Positions 48,666 through 59,945 of a stretch of 64,000 bases of DNA are shown one piece after another. Under the pieces are notes generated by a model, which saw only the letters and a list, made by a program, of their open reading frames with translations, searched no databases and was not told the DNA's origin. This DNA is from Halictus rubicundus (taxonomy: Eukaryota > Arthropoda > Insecta > Hymenoptera > Halictidae). The translations under genes and the position numbers were made by a program. The number at the start of each line of letters is the position of its first letter. Positions within the stretch are counted from its first letter, which is position 1. The stretch covers positions 1,343,822 through 1,407,821 of the forward strand of contig NC_135158.1 of NCBI RefSeq assembly GCF_050948215.1. Reading direction: 5' to 3'.

Positions 48666-49591
48666 TTTAATAATTATGAATACAATTGTAAGTAGAAATT
48701 GAACCTTTTTTTGAATAAATAAAGTGTACTCGAACGGTATCCGTGTAATAAATCTTTGACTCAATAATTAAGTTGTTGCTGGCAGGTACAGCCAGTGACA
48801 GTGTGCAGAGAGTTCTTTCGAATGTTCTGCGACCATTAAACGAGGAAAAAGTTCTGCGACGTTCGATTGATTTTGATTTACTTTACATTTAGTTTCCACG
48901 CGAGCAATCGACATTCTAACTAGAAAGTAAACGAGGAGAAATTAGCAAGAGTTAAACTCCAATTTGTCGCTTTCTATCTCATTGAGGAGCGATTCGCGTT
49001 CTTTCGACGCCATTGAATGCGTAACAAGCCATTTTAGTTGTTAGAGATTCGGAGATACGTGCTACCTAGATTCGCAAGATTAAAAACTTTCTTGCTATAC
49101 TTATTGACGCCAGGCACGCGTCTACTCGGGATGATTCGATCCGGTCCATTCGCTTCTAAATGGTACGTTACCCGGCACCATTAACTTTTATCGGTTGTTC
49201 TCAATTACACTAGTGTCAATATTAACCATCAAACTAGTTTCCCAATCGCTACGAAAATGGAACAGCTTGCACTTGCCGATGTGTATTCTGTGCGAAGTTT
49301 TTCTGACTGTTTGAAAGTAAGCAACTAGATTTCCGATACAAGAAAAATCCTGGTCTTTGCGATATCTTCGAACTGATGTAGAGAAAATGAAACCTTACTT
49401 TCGTTATGTAATAATTAATTGATCTCCGTTTACCTAATCGTTGGTTACGCTTACGGAAAGATAATTTTGTAGCATCGAACCCTTAGGTCGAGAATAATCG
49501 AATGGGATTGCATAAACGTCTCCGATGTTTATAATTTTATATATAAAAAGAATTTCCCCTATTTTTTAACCGTTTAAAGATACGTAACCCA
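48666..49591. other. Spacer, no gene seen
   Basis: Composition is mixed and GC-richer from about 48780 to 49170. No exon, RNA or repeat is recognised. Confidence 0.4.
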
Positions 49592-49741
49592 TTAACATTA
49601 GATCTACGGAGATCTAAAAGAGATTACTGAACATTATAAAAATTACAAAAATATAAGAATAATTCTCCGCATTTTTACAATGTCACTAATAGTAAACAAA
49701 AAATTTTTGATTCGTCATTGAGACGGGTCCCGTAGCGTTAA
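49592..49741. mobile_element. TTAACACTAG-family MITE (150 bp)
   Basis: TTAACATTAGATCTACGGAG is partly mirrored by GACGGGTCCCGTAGCGTTAA (TTAA at both edges). This is the shortest complete member of that family here. Confidence 0.6.
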
Positions 49742-51201
49742 TGTATCTAAACGGGGTCTTCCACAAAATTTCAGTTTTACTCTCCAAAAGCCGTTGCGCG
49801 AAATCCGTTGGGTTGTTGGAAGGGATGTATCTTAGGGAATCAGTTATAAGGACTGTTAGTCCTGAATTATTCATATACAGAAGGGGGTTGGACTGGGGGG
49901 GGGGGGCAAAGTTGGCGGGAGGACAAGCAGCTTCCTAAGTGAAAATCCGAAGGTGTGAGTCACGGCGACGGGCCCCCATGCATTCCGAATTTCTGAGACG
50001 CGTTTCAAAGGAATCCCTACGTTGGAAGCGAGTCCCAGGACAACTAGGTGCAGGGGGTGCTGTCGGGTCTAGGATGACATGGGGTGAAAAATGGTGGCGC
50101 GCGTTCATTTGGATGCGTGCAATAGTTCCGGGACACCTCGGAAGAGAGGGATCATTGGGTGCAACGACCTCGGACCGCGAGATGATCTCACGTTCTCTCG
50201 AAGGATGACCACCGCGAGAACGTGTATAGTTTCTTTGGTGGAAGAAGGAGTTCGCGGAAATGAAGGCGCGAACCGCGCCGGTAATATATTACGGAAGTTA
50301 TTATCCCAGTAAGATTTTGTTGGGACCAAGTCCAGACACACGGTTAGGTGATTGGGATAAAATCACCGGGTTGTAACGCGTAGTAACACATATACGTATA
50401 CGCGTATAACACATTTTTTAAATTTTCGTTACAGATCTAGATGAAAAAGATATGAAAAGCAACATTGACTATTTTTTTTCGCGAATCTGATCAAATGCAA
50501 TTTTTCCAAAATTTTGATTACATATCGTCTAGCTTCTAAACTAATCCATCTAGCTTCGCAGAAAAGCTGAAGTTGTTTAGTCCATTTATAAAAAGTTATA
50601 AGATAGAAATCTTTTTATACTATATTATGTCCCCTTTCATACCTACAATTTTTGTAAAATCATTTCAATATTTTCAATCCATTCTAAGATATTTCAGCGA
50701 ACTGAGTTAAAATAAACAGTCATACGTAAAATATTCGTTAATTATAGATGGTTCGAGGAAAATGAATTTTTGAATGAAATCGATGAAATGAATTAATGGC
50801 GCGACGATTTAATGTAAAACTTCGTGAAGTTACATATATCGACACTCTTATACAATTTAGCAGCTGAAAGATTAGATTGTTATTTAAACGAAGAAGATTT
50901 GGTGTCGGATGGCGATTGTTCAATTATCCTATGTAATAACATAATCTAAGCCAGACGTAGGCAACGAAGCGTTCTCTGCCCTGTGAGTAATCTAGATTTA
51001 CCCCGGGAGCAACGCTTCAGGGCAAATGGTGTCGGAGAAACAGATATAAGACTACCGATAGAAGACTGTCTATCGTGCTCTCCTTGTGCAGGGTGCCCTA
51101 AGTAGCCATGATTTCGTCACTCTCAATTTCAATGGAGCCAGAGCAGTACTTCACAGGACAACCTCTGTCCTCGTTTCTGCTCGAACGACCTTAACACGTT
51201 T
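49742..51201. other. Spacer with CpG-rich block and G tract
   Basis: 49870-50340 is CpG-rich with overlapping frames on both strands, none with a domain. 50340-50930 is AT-rich. 50940-51190 is again GC-richer and unique within the window. No gene can be defined. Confidence 0.35.
49895..49906. repeat. Poly-G tract (G12)
   Basis: Twelve consecutive G residues lie next to a CpG-rich block; this is a possible G-rich structural site or error-prone position. Confidence 0.9.
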
Positions 51202-51205
51202 ATGT

Positions 51206-52304
51206 GTACCCATAATTATGAAAGTGGTCTAAGTCATATATTTCTTGTTTCGAGATATTTAATGAATTGCGTTTGAATAAATTAAAAAATATTTTTAATG
51301 ATAATTATATTGAATATGAAATTTTGTGTGAATTGCATACGAAAATGTTGTTTTTAAAGTTTGAACTGACTTAGACCATTTTCAAAATTAACTAAATGTC
51401 CTATAAATGATTTAAAGCAGTAAAGAACTATGAGTTTTATTTGAAACAATAACTTTAATGAAATGAACATTTATTAATTATTTTTAAAAAGTAATCTGGA
51501 GGAAAAACTGGAGGGATGTATGGTAGTAAACACATAATATCTTTATGTTTTTCTTCCGTTACTGGTCTAGTGGTGGTGTATAATGGAAGTAATTTAATAT
51601 TTCCGTATATTTTTGGTCTTCATCTTTTAGGTGAAAGATCCAAAACGTGGAATTTAGAATCATCTAAAGAAGTTTTATAGAACATTTTATAAGGTTTATT
51701 TTTCAAGAATCTCATCCATTGAATTTGCAGCCAAGGGACAGATTCGCCCGCGGTATTTTTTACTCTTCTTGTTATTGACTCTTCTAGTGATTTCGTTGAA
51801 ATAAAATCCGGCTGCGACATTCGTTTTATCGAAAATGTATTTCTTCTTCTACACTTTTCTATCAATTCATAATAATGCTCAGGGTTGTATAAGGAATTTC
51901 CTTTTTTTATTTTCATTTCTATCAACCCAAAATCACGGTCATTCGGTGGAAAGGAATGACCCGATACCAAAAATTTGTGGTCTACCGTTTCAATATTAGT
52001 ATTTGATGACTGAGCAATTTTCATCCATGTCAATGCTACTTTAATGTTACGATTTTGGCCTGAACAAGCATCACTGTAAGTTATTACGTGTTTGATTTTT
52101 TACTTAGACCACTTTCATAATTAACACTAAATGAATTCCATATAATGTTGAAATTACAACCACTAGGTCCACTATGGTTCATTTTTGACGATATCGTAAA
52201 AATTACATTGAATAAATTTGGTTTAAAATAATGTGGTGTGAAATAACTGATAAACTCATTTTTTTTTAAATTTTGACTTAGAACACTTTCATAATTATGG
52301 GTAC
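51206..52304 (-). mobile_element. Unusual DNA transposon remnant with SDACSGQN/GHS reading frame
   Basis: GTACCCATAATTATGAAAGT at the left is mirrored by ACTTTCATAATTATGGGTAC at the right, and the match continues to about 30 bp with one difference. ATGT lies directly outside both ends (51202-51205 and 52305-52308), suggesting a 4-bp target duplication. A 22-bp motif around CTTAGACCACTTTCATAATT occurs four times: 51213-51235 (inverted), 51368-51390, 52102-52123 and 52275-52297. The reverse strand carries the reading frame described next. The superfamily is not clear to me. Confidence 0.65.
51620..52099 (-). pseudogene. C-terminal part of a transposon-associated protein (DUF7869-like)
   Basis: The open frame is 159 codons, with a stop upstream inside the 22-bp motif. 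Near the start is ITYSDACSGQNRNIKVA, then VDHKFLVSGHSFPPNDRDF with GLIE directly after, and a tail SVPWLQIQWMRFLKNKP ending DLSPKR. The order D-x-C-x-GQN, H-K-F-x-x-x-GHS, D-R-D-F-x-x-IE resembles the C-terminal domain of large uncharacterised insect ORFs that I recall as DUF7869; this is from memory and unverified. D10, H41, H48, D54/D56 and E61 (counting from the stop) are candidate metal-binding or catalytic residues, by inference. There is no N-terminal half in the element and no ATG near the start, so it is a truncated copy or a last exon. Confidence 0.6.
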
Positions 52305-52501
52305 ATGTAAAACTTATGAAATAAAAAATGCAGTCACACAAAAAAATCTTTAGGTGATTATCGCTGTCGATACACACTGTATCGCAGTAGAATCTACAGT
52401 GACCTCGGAAATAATTCATTTGGATGCTGTACGCTATTTCATTCATTAGTAAAATAATAGAACAATGTATCTTTGATGGACGAACAAAAGAATATAAATC
52501 A

Positions 52502-52912
52502 AAGGGTGTAGCCGGATAAGGGGGTCATAAATGCCCCCAAACCAAATTGAATTTGCAATGGGCCATTCGATAGCTTATCCAAAGAAAATACTTTGTGCCA
52601 ATTTTCAACCCTATGTGTCAACATGGCGGTAGTAATGGAGTGACAAAGAAAATCAAGCTTTTCCATAATTACCCTTATCCTCTTCAATTGAAAATTCTGA
52701 AAAAAATCAGGCATATTTTAGCTATTAGAATTTTTAGCTTCAAAACCAAATTATAAAAAATAAAAAAATGTTGAATTACCGATGAGATACTAAGTTTATA
52801 TTTTTACAGTTTTAACATCTCGTTAGGGTTGTTAATATATAATTTTTTCAGATTTTTCAAAGTTGAGGTGCATAATTAAAGAAATCAAAAACCTTAACCG
52901 GCTACATCCTAT
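52502..52912. mobile_element. MITE with GGGTGTAGCCGGATAAGG ends
   Basis: GGGTGTAGCCGGATAAGG at the left mirrors CCTTAACCGGCTACATCC at the right, followed by TA. A partial copy lies at 32213-32520. The only frames are short and shared with that copy. Confidence 0.7.
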
Positions 52913-53846
52913 TAGGCAAAATCATATAAATTGTTTTATATATCAAATAAATATATTAAAAATCAAATAAGTAACTTTAAAAAGGAAAGAAGAATGTTTT
53001 TAAATCGAATATTATACTTGGTAAGTCTAGTAGAACGAATCATATGTTACCAAATTTTATATTATGATCAAATCTATTTAGTCGAATTCAATCTTCGTAC
53101 TTGTGATCCATCTCGGTTGTGTATAAAAAGGGATTGTATTTTTATGGCTTTAGTTAGTTATGGTAGACGTATGATCATAAATTCTTATCTGCAAGAAAAA
53201 TAAGTAAACTTCAAGTGTTTCGTTTCTTTATTCGTAGCTTACATTGAATTTAAATGATTATATTATCTAAACGACTTCTTACTCAAATAAAAGTACTATC
53301 GACGACATTGAGCTTCTGTGTTTAGATATTTTAATGGTCTGTCGAATTTCATAATTGAATATCGCTGCGGGAAATGTTTCCTCTGAAAACTTGAGCGATA
53401 AATTTACGAGCTCATTAGGGGACTACATTCGTCGATAATGCTTGAGTAAATACAGTTGGTTCTTAACGACCTTGGAGGTCGGATTCCTCTACGTTTCAAT
53501 GTTTTTACTGTTCCAGCAATGATTGCAGCATTTTATATTTGTGAGAACATATATTTTCCACCACTCATCCGGAACGTTATTCATGTGTTATTTAAATCAC
53601 ATGTTAACATTAATTTCTTTCTTTTCTAATTTTTTTTTTTATTACAAAATCTTCCTTAATACCTGCACTTCTGAAAATTTAATACGACTTTCTCTGTTAA
53701 TAATTTTCTTATTATTAAGTCTCACTCTGACATAAATAATTGTTGCGTAAAAAAATCTTTAGACTTCAAAATGGAACATCACTGCTTGAAAATATTTGGA
53801 ATGTTCACAATTTGGAAAAAACTACCTATTTGTATTTCTTGGCTTA
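52913..53846. other. AT-rich spacer, no gene called
   Basis: The 90-codon frame at 52931-53203 is AT-driven (I, Y, L, R rich) and lacks a domain. 53400-53480 is slightly GC-richer. Confidence 0.4.
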
Positions 53847-54098
53847 TATAGGGTGGTCCAAAGAAGGCTGAAGGATGTAAAGTGTAACATCTATAAAACA
53901 ATTTTTTATTTTTATAATACGTCGTAATACGACGATAATACGACTCTGTCGTATTAAAACGCTCTGTGATTTCAGAGGTGCCATCGTAAATCTCCAAAGA
54001 ATGTTCTAGAACGTACCAAAACGAAAAACCGGAAACAATTAATAATAAGAAAGTTATTTAAATTTTATATCTTTCAGTTTCCTTTGGGCTACCCTATA
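53847..54098. mobile_element. TA-bounded MITE, TAGGGTGGTCC ends
   Basis: TATAGGGTGGTCCAAAGAAG mirrors CCTTTGGGCTACCCTATA, with CTGAAGGATGTAAA against TTTATATCTTTCAG further in. It is 252 bp and non-coding. Confidence 0.7.
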
Positions 54099-57097
54099 CA
54101 TTTCTCTTTAACTATATAAACTAATTTCAAATGAAAGCTCGAGTTTTGCAATTTTATACCCTATAACAGAGATCATCAAATAAGAGATGAAATGTTTATG
54201 AGCGGTAGTGTGGATTTTATGGTCTCCTACGCAGAGATTTAGAGCTGGAAAACATTTCATATCAAATATTACAATCATTTTCACGCGACCATTTTCAACA
54301 ACAAAGGCACACGATTTCACATCTTTGGAGGTGGTTTGTGGCCCCTAAAGGTACGAAAATATTTGCTTGCACGAGCACGATATCTGTCTCTACTAAGCAA
54401 ACCCTAAAGGAACAATTCACTCGATTTGCACGGTAACGCGTATCTCTGTTTTATCACCTTGGGTACCATAATTCATTTCTGTAGAAATTTGCGTAACAGC
54501 GATACTTCTCGACCTGAAATGATAATTTCAAAAGAAACGCTTTTCGCACCATACTCGCTTCGAGTTCTAACCAATTAAAACTCGTGAATAGATTTTCAGT
54601 TGCTTCAAATTATATCATTTAGAAGTTTAAATAAAGTTCCGTTTTCGCGATTGTTCATGCGACGTTTAACTGTTAATAAAAAAGAAAACAGATCGAATTA
54701 AAGTTCTCACTTGTGTTGTCTTTTTTCTCTTAATCATCTTTATATTTAAAGATTTCAAGAATTACTTTTTGCAAAAATCATACATACTATTAATGTCTTA
54801 CGTGTTGCTGTATTGTTGTTGTTTGGATTGTCCCCAACTTTCATTAATAATAATTACATTTGCGAATCTGTAATTTTTAAGTATATCACTTGCACTTAAC
54901 GATCGATTATCCAAATAATTGTAATGGAGAACATTTTGAGCCTTACTTGCAATAAAAATCATTTGAGAATAACTATTTTGTTACAAGAATCGTAAACCAC
55001 CTCAAACCACTTTGCAAGTTATTGTTGTTCAAACTTAGCGACGCGTCTTACAGTATATGTATACATTCGTATATTTGATTAAATATTCTTTAAATATGTA
55101 CATTTTTACAATAATTTTACGTTTATATCTGAAGTAACTTATATATCCATTTTAAGAAATAATTCTTTTTTTATCATCTTATTTAAGAAGGATAATAAAC
55201 AATAACAGTTTTTTTAATGCTATTGCTACATTTACCTATTGCTATTTATACATATGTATCGTCGAAGGCTTGTGAAACGTGAAACTGATTCTAAACACTC
55301 CTAACGAACTGTTTAGATTATAGAGTATACATTATATAACATTGTTTGCCACGACATTCAGAAAAAGTTTATATCTCGTAGGAAGCAGTTAGTCGTTATT
55401 GGCATTCAGTTGAAAGATCATTCAAAACATTTTTTCTATTAATTAAATCTTATATTCTATTTTTTTCGTTTTGTTGCATTTATGTCTTTGTATGTGGTTA
55501 TTCTTATTCTACGTATAATTATGTTATATTTAGTGCATTTAAGTAAGTGTTTGTTAATATATTACCTACATTTCATAAAAAATTAAATAATAGAAAACTA
55601 AAATCGTTGGACCCAGAAGCACCAGAACTATTAATTTAATAAGTGAAAAAACAGTTTATAAGTCTCTCATTTACCTATTACTAATTTAATAACGTAATTA
55701 TTGATATTATCCATTTGATACTATCCATTATTATTATAATTTAATTTTAATATTATTTTTGATTTGTGATTACTTTAATTAAGATATTCCATGTTTGTAC
55801 GCGATAGATACAAAAAGATTTCTCGAATCTACATTTTACGTGTCCCATAAAACATTACATGCATGAAATATAAATATAAAATACATACTTAAAAGTAAAA
55901 AATAGTTTGAAATATTATATTTAAACGATTTTTATTTTCGTCAAAAATGTTAATGAAAATAAATAAAAAATTATTGTTTAACAAATGCAAACCATATTTA
56001 ATTATCAACCATTAAAAAATGTTGGATGACCAATCCATGATACCCGCCAACACCGCGCTGGCCTAGTGACTCAGATGTTTTCGAGCATTTTCACAGCCGA
56101 ATCACCTCCGGAACCTGAATCTCGACGATCAGAGTTCAGCTCTAAGGCTTGGGCATCCTTGCCCTTTCCCTTCCGCTTTTCTAGGTATAAGTACGCGAAT
56201 CCCTAGAACTAGCCAACATTTTTTCTACGACCCTTCTGCGTGACAGTCTGTTATTTTGTTTCCGCGAAGTATACGTTGTATCCAGAGCTATATATCTGAA
56301 ACGTCCGAAATATATTCGTAAGTGTACAAATCGGTCTCTACGTTTCTCACCTGGATCCCAACAAAAATGACCATTTCTAAAATATTTTTAATGAATATTT
56401 CATTGCAATATATGTAATAGTTCAAAAGTTATAACAAAATGTCACTTACTTTTCCGATCCCCGGACCACTGTGCGGCGAGCGCCCTTGCCCGTAATTTAG
56501 GTGGCACAGTTAACCGAGTCACCCTGTATACCGGATCTCTCCAGAACACTGCGGAAGGTTAAAGATCTGCAGTCTAATAATCATTTTCACCTGCACAACA
56601 TTTGTGTACGTTTCATTCTTTCGTCAATTACATCTGTCATCGATTCTGAATTAACGTCGAGATCGTAACGAAACGATCGTACGATCGTATCAAGCTCTCT
56701 CGCGCAGAACATTGCAACGTCACCGTCGAAAATAAATCACGAGATGCAGGAACGACTTGTCGTCGCCGATACATGCTAACAATGTATTTAACCGTGACAT
56801 CGAGAAACCATGTTGAGATAGTCGGACCTGTTCCGTACCGTGCGGTAAATTCCATCGTGCCGTTCATTATGCCTCGTTAATTGCTACAAGCAAACGTAAA
56901 TGTGAACGTAAACGCGAACGTGGTATCTTGTCTGACGAGCGTCTAACCTAACCCTTCACGACTCCCGACCCAGGTTACGAGAAATCTCTCGGACAATTAT
57001 CTCCAACGAGCACTTTCCTTCTCGTAATGCGAGTATCGCGGGCGATCGGAAATGACACGGCCAGTTTGCTAAGTATCTAGCCCTACTGATATCGATG
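54099..57097. other. AT-rich then CpG-rich DNA, no gene called
   Basis: 54300-56000 is AT-rich, with nothing recognised. GAGTCACCCTGTATA at about 56517 is a solo MITE right end. From about 56600 the DNA is CpG-rich, and this block continues across the hAT insertion to 57680, suggesting one promoter-like island interrupted by it. No exon is defined. Confidence 0.35.
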
Positions 57098-57105
57098 ACG
57101 ATGAC

Positions 57106-57453
57106 CAATGGCGGCAAAATCCAGGGGCGGAAAATTTTTGTAAAGATACCAAAGGCACAAATTAGAACAATAAAAACAAATAAATCAAAATGTTAAAAAA
57201 TTTAAAAGTAAGAATAACATGTTTGAATGACGTATGAAATTACAAGAAATCGCTTAAAGCCCATATCCGAAAAAAGCTCCATATCTGAAAAATAGGTTGA
57301 ACAAAATTAGAATAGTGTTAATGATTTTGTGTTATTGATAAACCCATGGGGAAGGAAACGTAAAAGGGAGTGAACGAGGAGGGTGTTGGCCCTTTTAGGA
57401 GAGCCGAGCCGTAAAGGTAGCCCCTAGGCGGCAGAAGTATAAATCCGCCACTG
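57106..57453. mobile_element. hAT-like non-autonomous element
   Basis: The ends CAATGGCGG and CCGCCACTG are inverted, and 8-bp flanks ACGATGAC (57098-57105) and ACAATGAC (57454-57461) differ at one base, as expected for an aged hAT target duplication. The right end reads GGCGGATTTATACTTCTGCC on the reverse strand, a style common in hAT elements. No transposase is present. Confidence 0.75.
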
Positions 57454-57681
57454 ACAATGACAGGACGGCCGCCAAAACTCTCGCCCACGCGTTCAAATCA
57501 CCGCGCGTCGTTCATTAAATACCTACGCCCGTTCCTGTTTTGCTCGCTTCTCTACAGAACATTGCACGCCCCAGTCTCTCCTCGACGCTGCTCGAATTCG
57601 CGCGAAAATCGAGTCTTCGCCGCGATGACAACAATACGATCGACGATCGGTATCGCCGTGGATCCCGATATCAATACTGCA

Positions 57682-58234
57682 TAGGGTAAGGGACCCAATT
57701 ACATTTAAAGCATAATGAATATTAAAAAAGAGATATATAACATAACGAATCCTATCCCTATTAAACTTTAATTTTATCTAAAACAATAATTCCTTATAAT
57801 AATTTAATAACATCTCTAAAAGGTTGAGAAATTCCCATCATTAACACTTTATTAGGTCTCTTACGATTTTGCATAAACTCCAACACCTTTCGTTCAAATA
57901 AAGTTAAAAAAGCTATACTAATTAATAGTATTAACTCTTTGCACTCGGATGTCCAGTCTAAGGGGACATTATGAGTCTAGAATCGATGGCTACGAGTACA
58001 AAAGGTTAAAATTAAAACAATAATAAAAAATGAATTTAAAAATAAATTTAACTGTAATATATGAATTATTATCTATATGTAAGTGTATATATATTACATA
58101 TTAAAAATACTTACTTAGTCCTTTCGTATTAACTGATTTTAATGAAAAAAATGCAATGTCTCTTTTTTAAAATTCGTTATGCTTTAAAAATAAGTATAAT
58201 TAACATAGGAACAGTAATTGGGTCCCTTAATCTA
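57682..58234. mobile_element. Palindromic MITE, TAGGGTAAGGGACCC ends
   Basis: TAGGGTAAGGGACCCAATTA with TTTAAAGCATAATGAAT mirrors ATTCGTTATGCTTTAAA with TAATTGGGTCCCTTAATCTA. It is split by the TTAA element at 57931-58009. A solo right end is at 34905-34980. Confidence 0.75.
57931..58009. mobile_element. Miniature TTAA element (79 bp) nested in the MITE
   Basis: TTAACTCTTTGCACTCG mirrors CGAGTACAAAAGGTTAA, bounded by TTAA at both edges. GTCCAGTCTAAGGGGACATT in the centre can also fold. It is among the shortest plausible TTAA elements in the window. Confidence 0.6.
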
Positions 58235-58236
58235 CT

Positions 58237-58422
58237 TTAACGTTAGGTTTACGGTGCACTAAAAGTGCACTAACAAGGATGTGTCTACCCAAATCTTTAG
58301 CCATTTTGTATTCAGTACCGATATACTCAAAGAAATTAATTTGTTGAATAATTTCTCAAGGATCCATCTTTCAAATCTCAATAAAGCCGCCATTTTGACG
58401 GGCCCCGTAAACCTAGTGTTAA
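58237..58422. mobile_element. TTAACACTAG-family MITE
   Basis: TTAACGTTAGGTTTACGG mirrors CCGTAAACCTAGTGTTAA. ATTTTGACGGGCCCC lies inside the right end. It begins 2 bp after the preceding element ends. Confidence 0.75.
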
Positions 58423-59945
58423 GCGAGCCGACCATCGAATGTGGAAAATAAAACGAGAATGGATCTAATGCGATACTTTTGTTCGTCTCTGTGCATCCGT
58501 AAGTGTGCGAAATATTCTCTACGCTCTCGTATTTGCAACTTTTAATTGAGTCAAAGATCTCTTGATTCGTACCCGAGAAAGTGATACACGCCGTTTGAAC
58601 GGAACACTATATATGTAGAAATATTCAATTAGGCACGATCTCTGAATACATACGGTGAAATTTCAGAATGTATTGCAATTAAGATAGTTAACAGTGGAAG
58701 AAAGTGCGTGGAAAGTTGCGTGGAAAAAGTGATCGAATAATGCGTTCGAAAACATAATTTACATAATTCTATGTAGAGCAATTTTATTGGATGTGTCTCG
58801 TGCAATGACTCGGTGATATGTTTGTACATAGGCTATCGTATTCGGTCATTCCAGTTGTGTCGGTTTGTTCCGTCGAGGTGGCTGCACTTAGGAGTATGTA
58901 TTATTCTTTTCTGAGCTCGTTGTATCGTCAAGTACTCGAAGCTTGCGGAGCATGAAACATTTTTCAATAGCTGGATTTACAGCACTCCGAAACCGAGATA
59001 CGGGACGGAATAATTTAAATTAATTAATTAATTGATTAATTATAATTATGTACACCGAAAATCATGATAAATGAATATTGATTCACGAAATTTTGAAATT
59101 TGAAACGTGATTAAATCAAATCATGAAATTTAGTCTATACTATTATAACAATCAACAATGTAATAATTAAACCATCAATTACTATTTGAAATGTTATTTA
59201 AAACTTTATAAGGGAAACATAAACTGAGAGAAACCAATTTTTCTGTCACCATAGTCGTTTTATACTCTTTAAGGCTGCTCATTTCCATGTATCTTAAGTA
59301 TACATATAGGTATCTTTGACGACCAAATTGGAATAAAAGTGCAAAAACTTAAACAATATTTTAAATTAAATGCGCATGCTTAAATAATATTTCATCATTG
59401 GTGGGGATAGGCGGAGCGAGCGAGGGTCCTCTTTGTCCTTGTGTCGTCCCGCGAGACTTCTTGCGAGGCACGGACAGTACTGGAGACTACTAACAAGTTA
59501 ATACTCTAAAAACTCGTCAGTGCTCTCTTTCTCCCTCTAAGATATATTCTCGACTGACGCATACGTCATCGTCAGAGGAATATGATTAATCAAACGGTAA
59601 TTTTCTTCGTCGGGACGAAGGCGATCGAAGGATCGCTTGAAGACGATCACGTATAAGCTACTCGCGTAGGTACAGCGTATCCGTTGAGTCATTGGGTATT
59701 CATTGAGTATCGCGAAGGCCGATAATGATAATCTGTTGGAAGAATGCTGCGGTCTCGCGGCCACAGTTATGCGGAGCAACTGGCCGCATATCAATTTGTT
59801 CTCTGTTGGTCACCCGTTACTGTCGGTGTCGGTGATACTTGGCACATAAGATGATCACGGAAGCGATGCACTCGAGCAAAGTATACGATATCATCGCATA
59901 AACGAGCGAATTCTATTACATCTCGCTAGACGGGGGCGTCACTCG
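58423..59945. other. Spacer with CpG-rich block at ~59400-59945
   Basis: 59425-59482 is the partner of the repeat at 37227. The following block holds palindromic patches (CTTCGTCGGGACGAAG at about 59607) and GATA-type sites (TGATAATGATAATC). It could be an enhancer or promoter; no exon is recognised. Confidence 0.3.

Noticed and set aside
52084..52446. 120-codon reverse frame
   Set aside because: Runs across the right end and subterminal motif of the 51206-52304 element in a different phase from the conserved frame; AT-driven composition.
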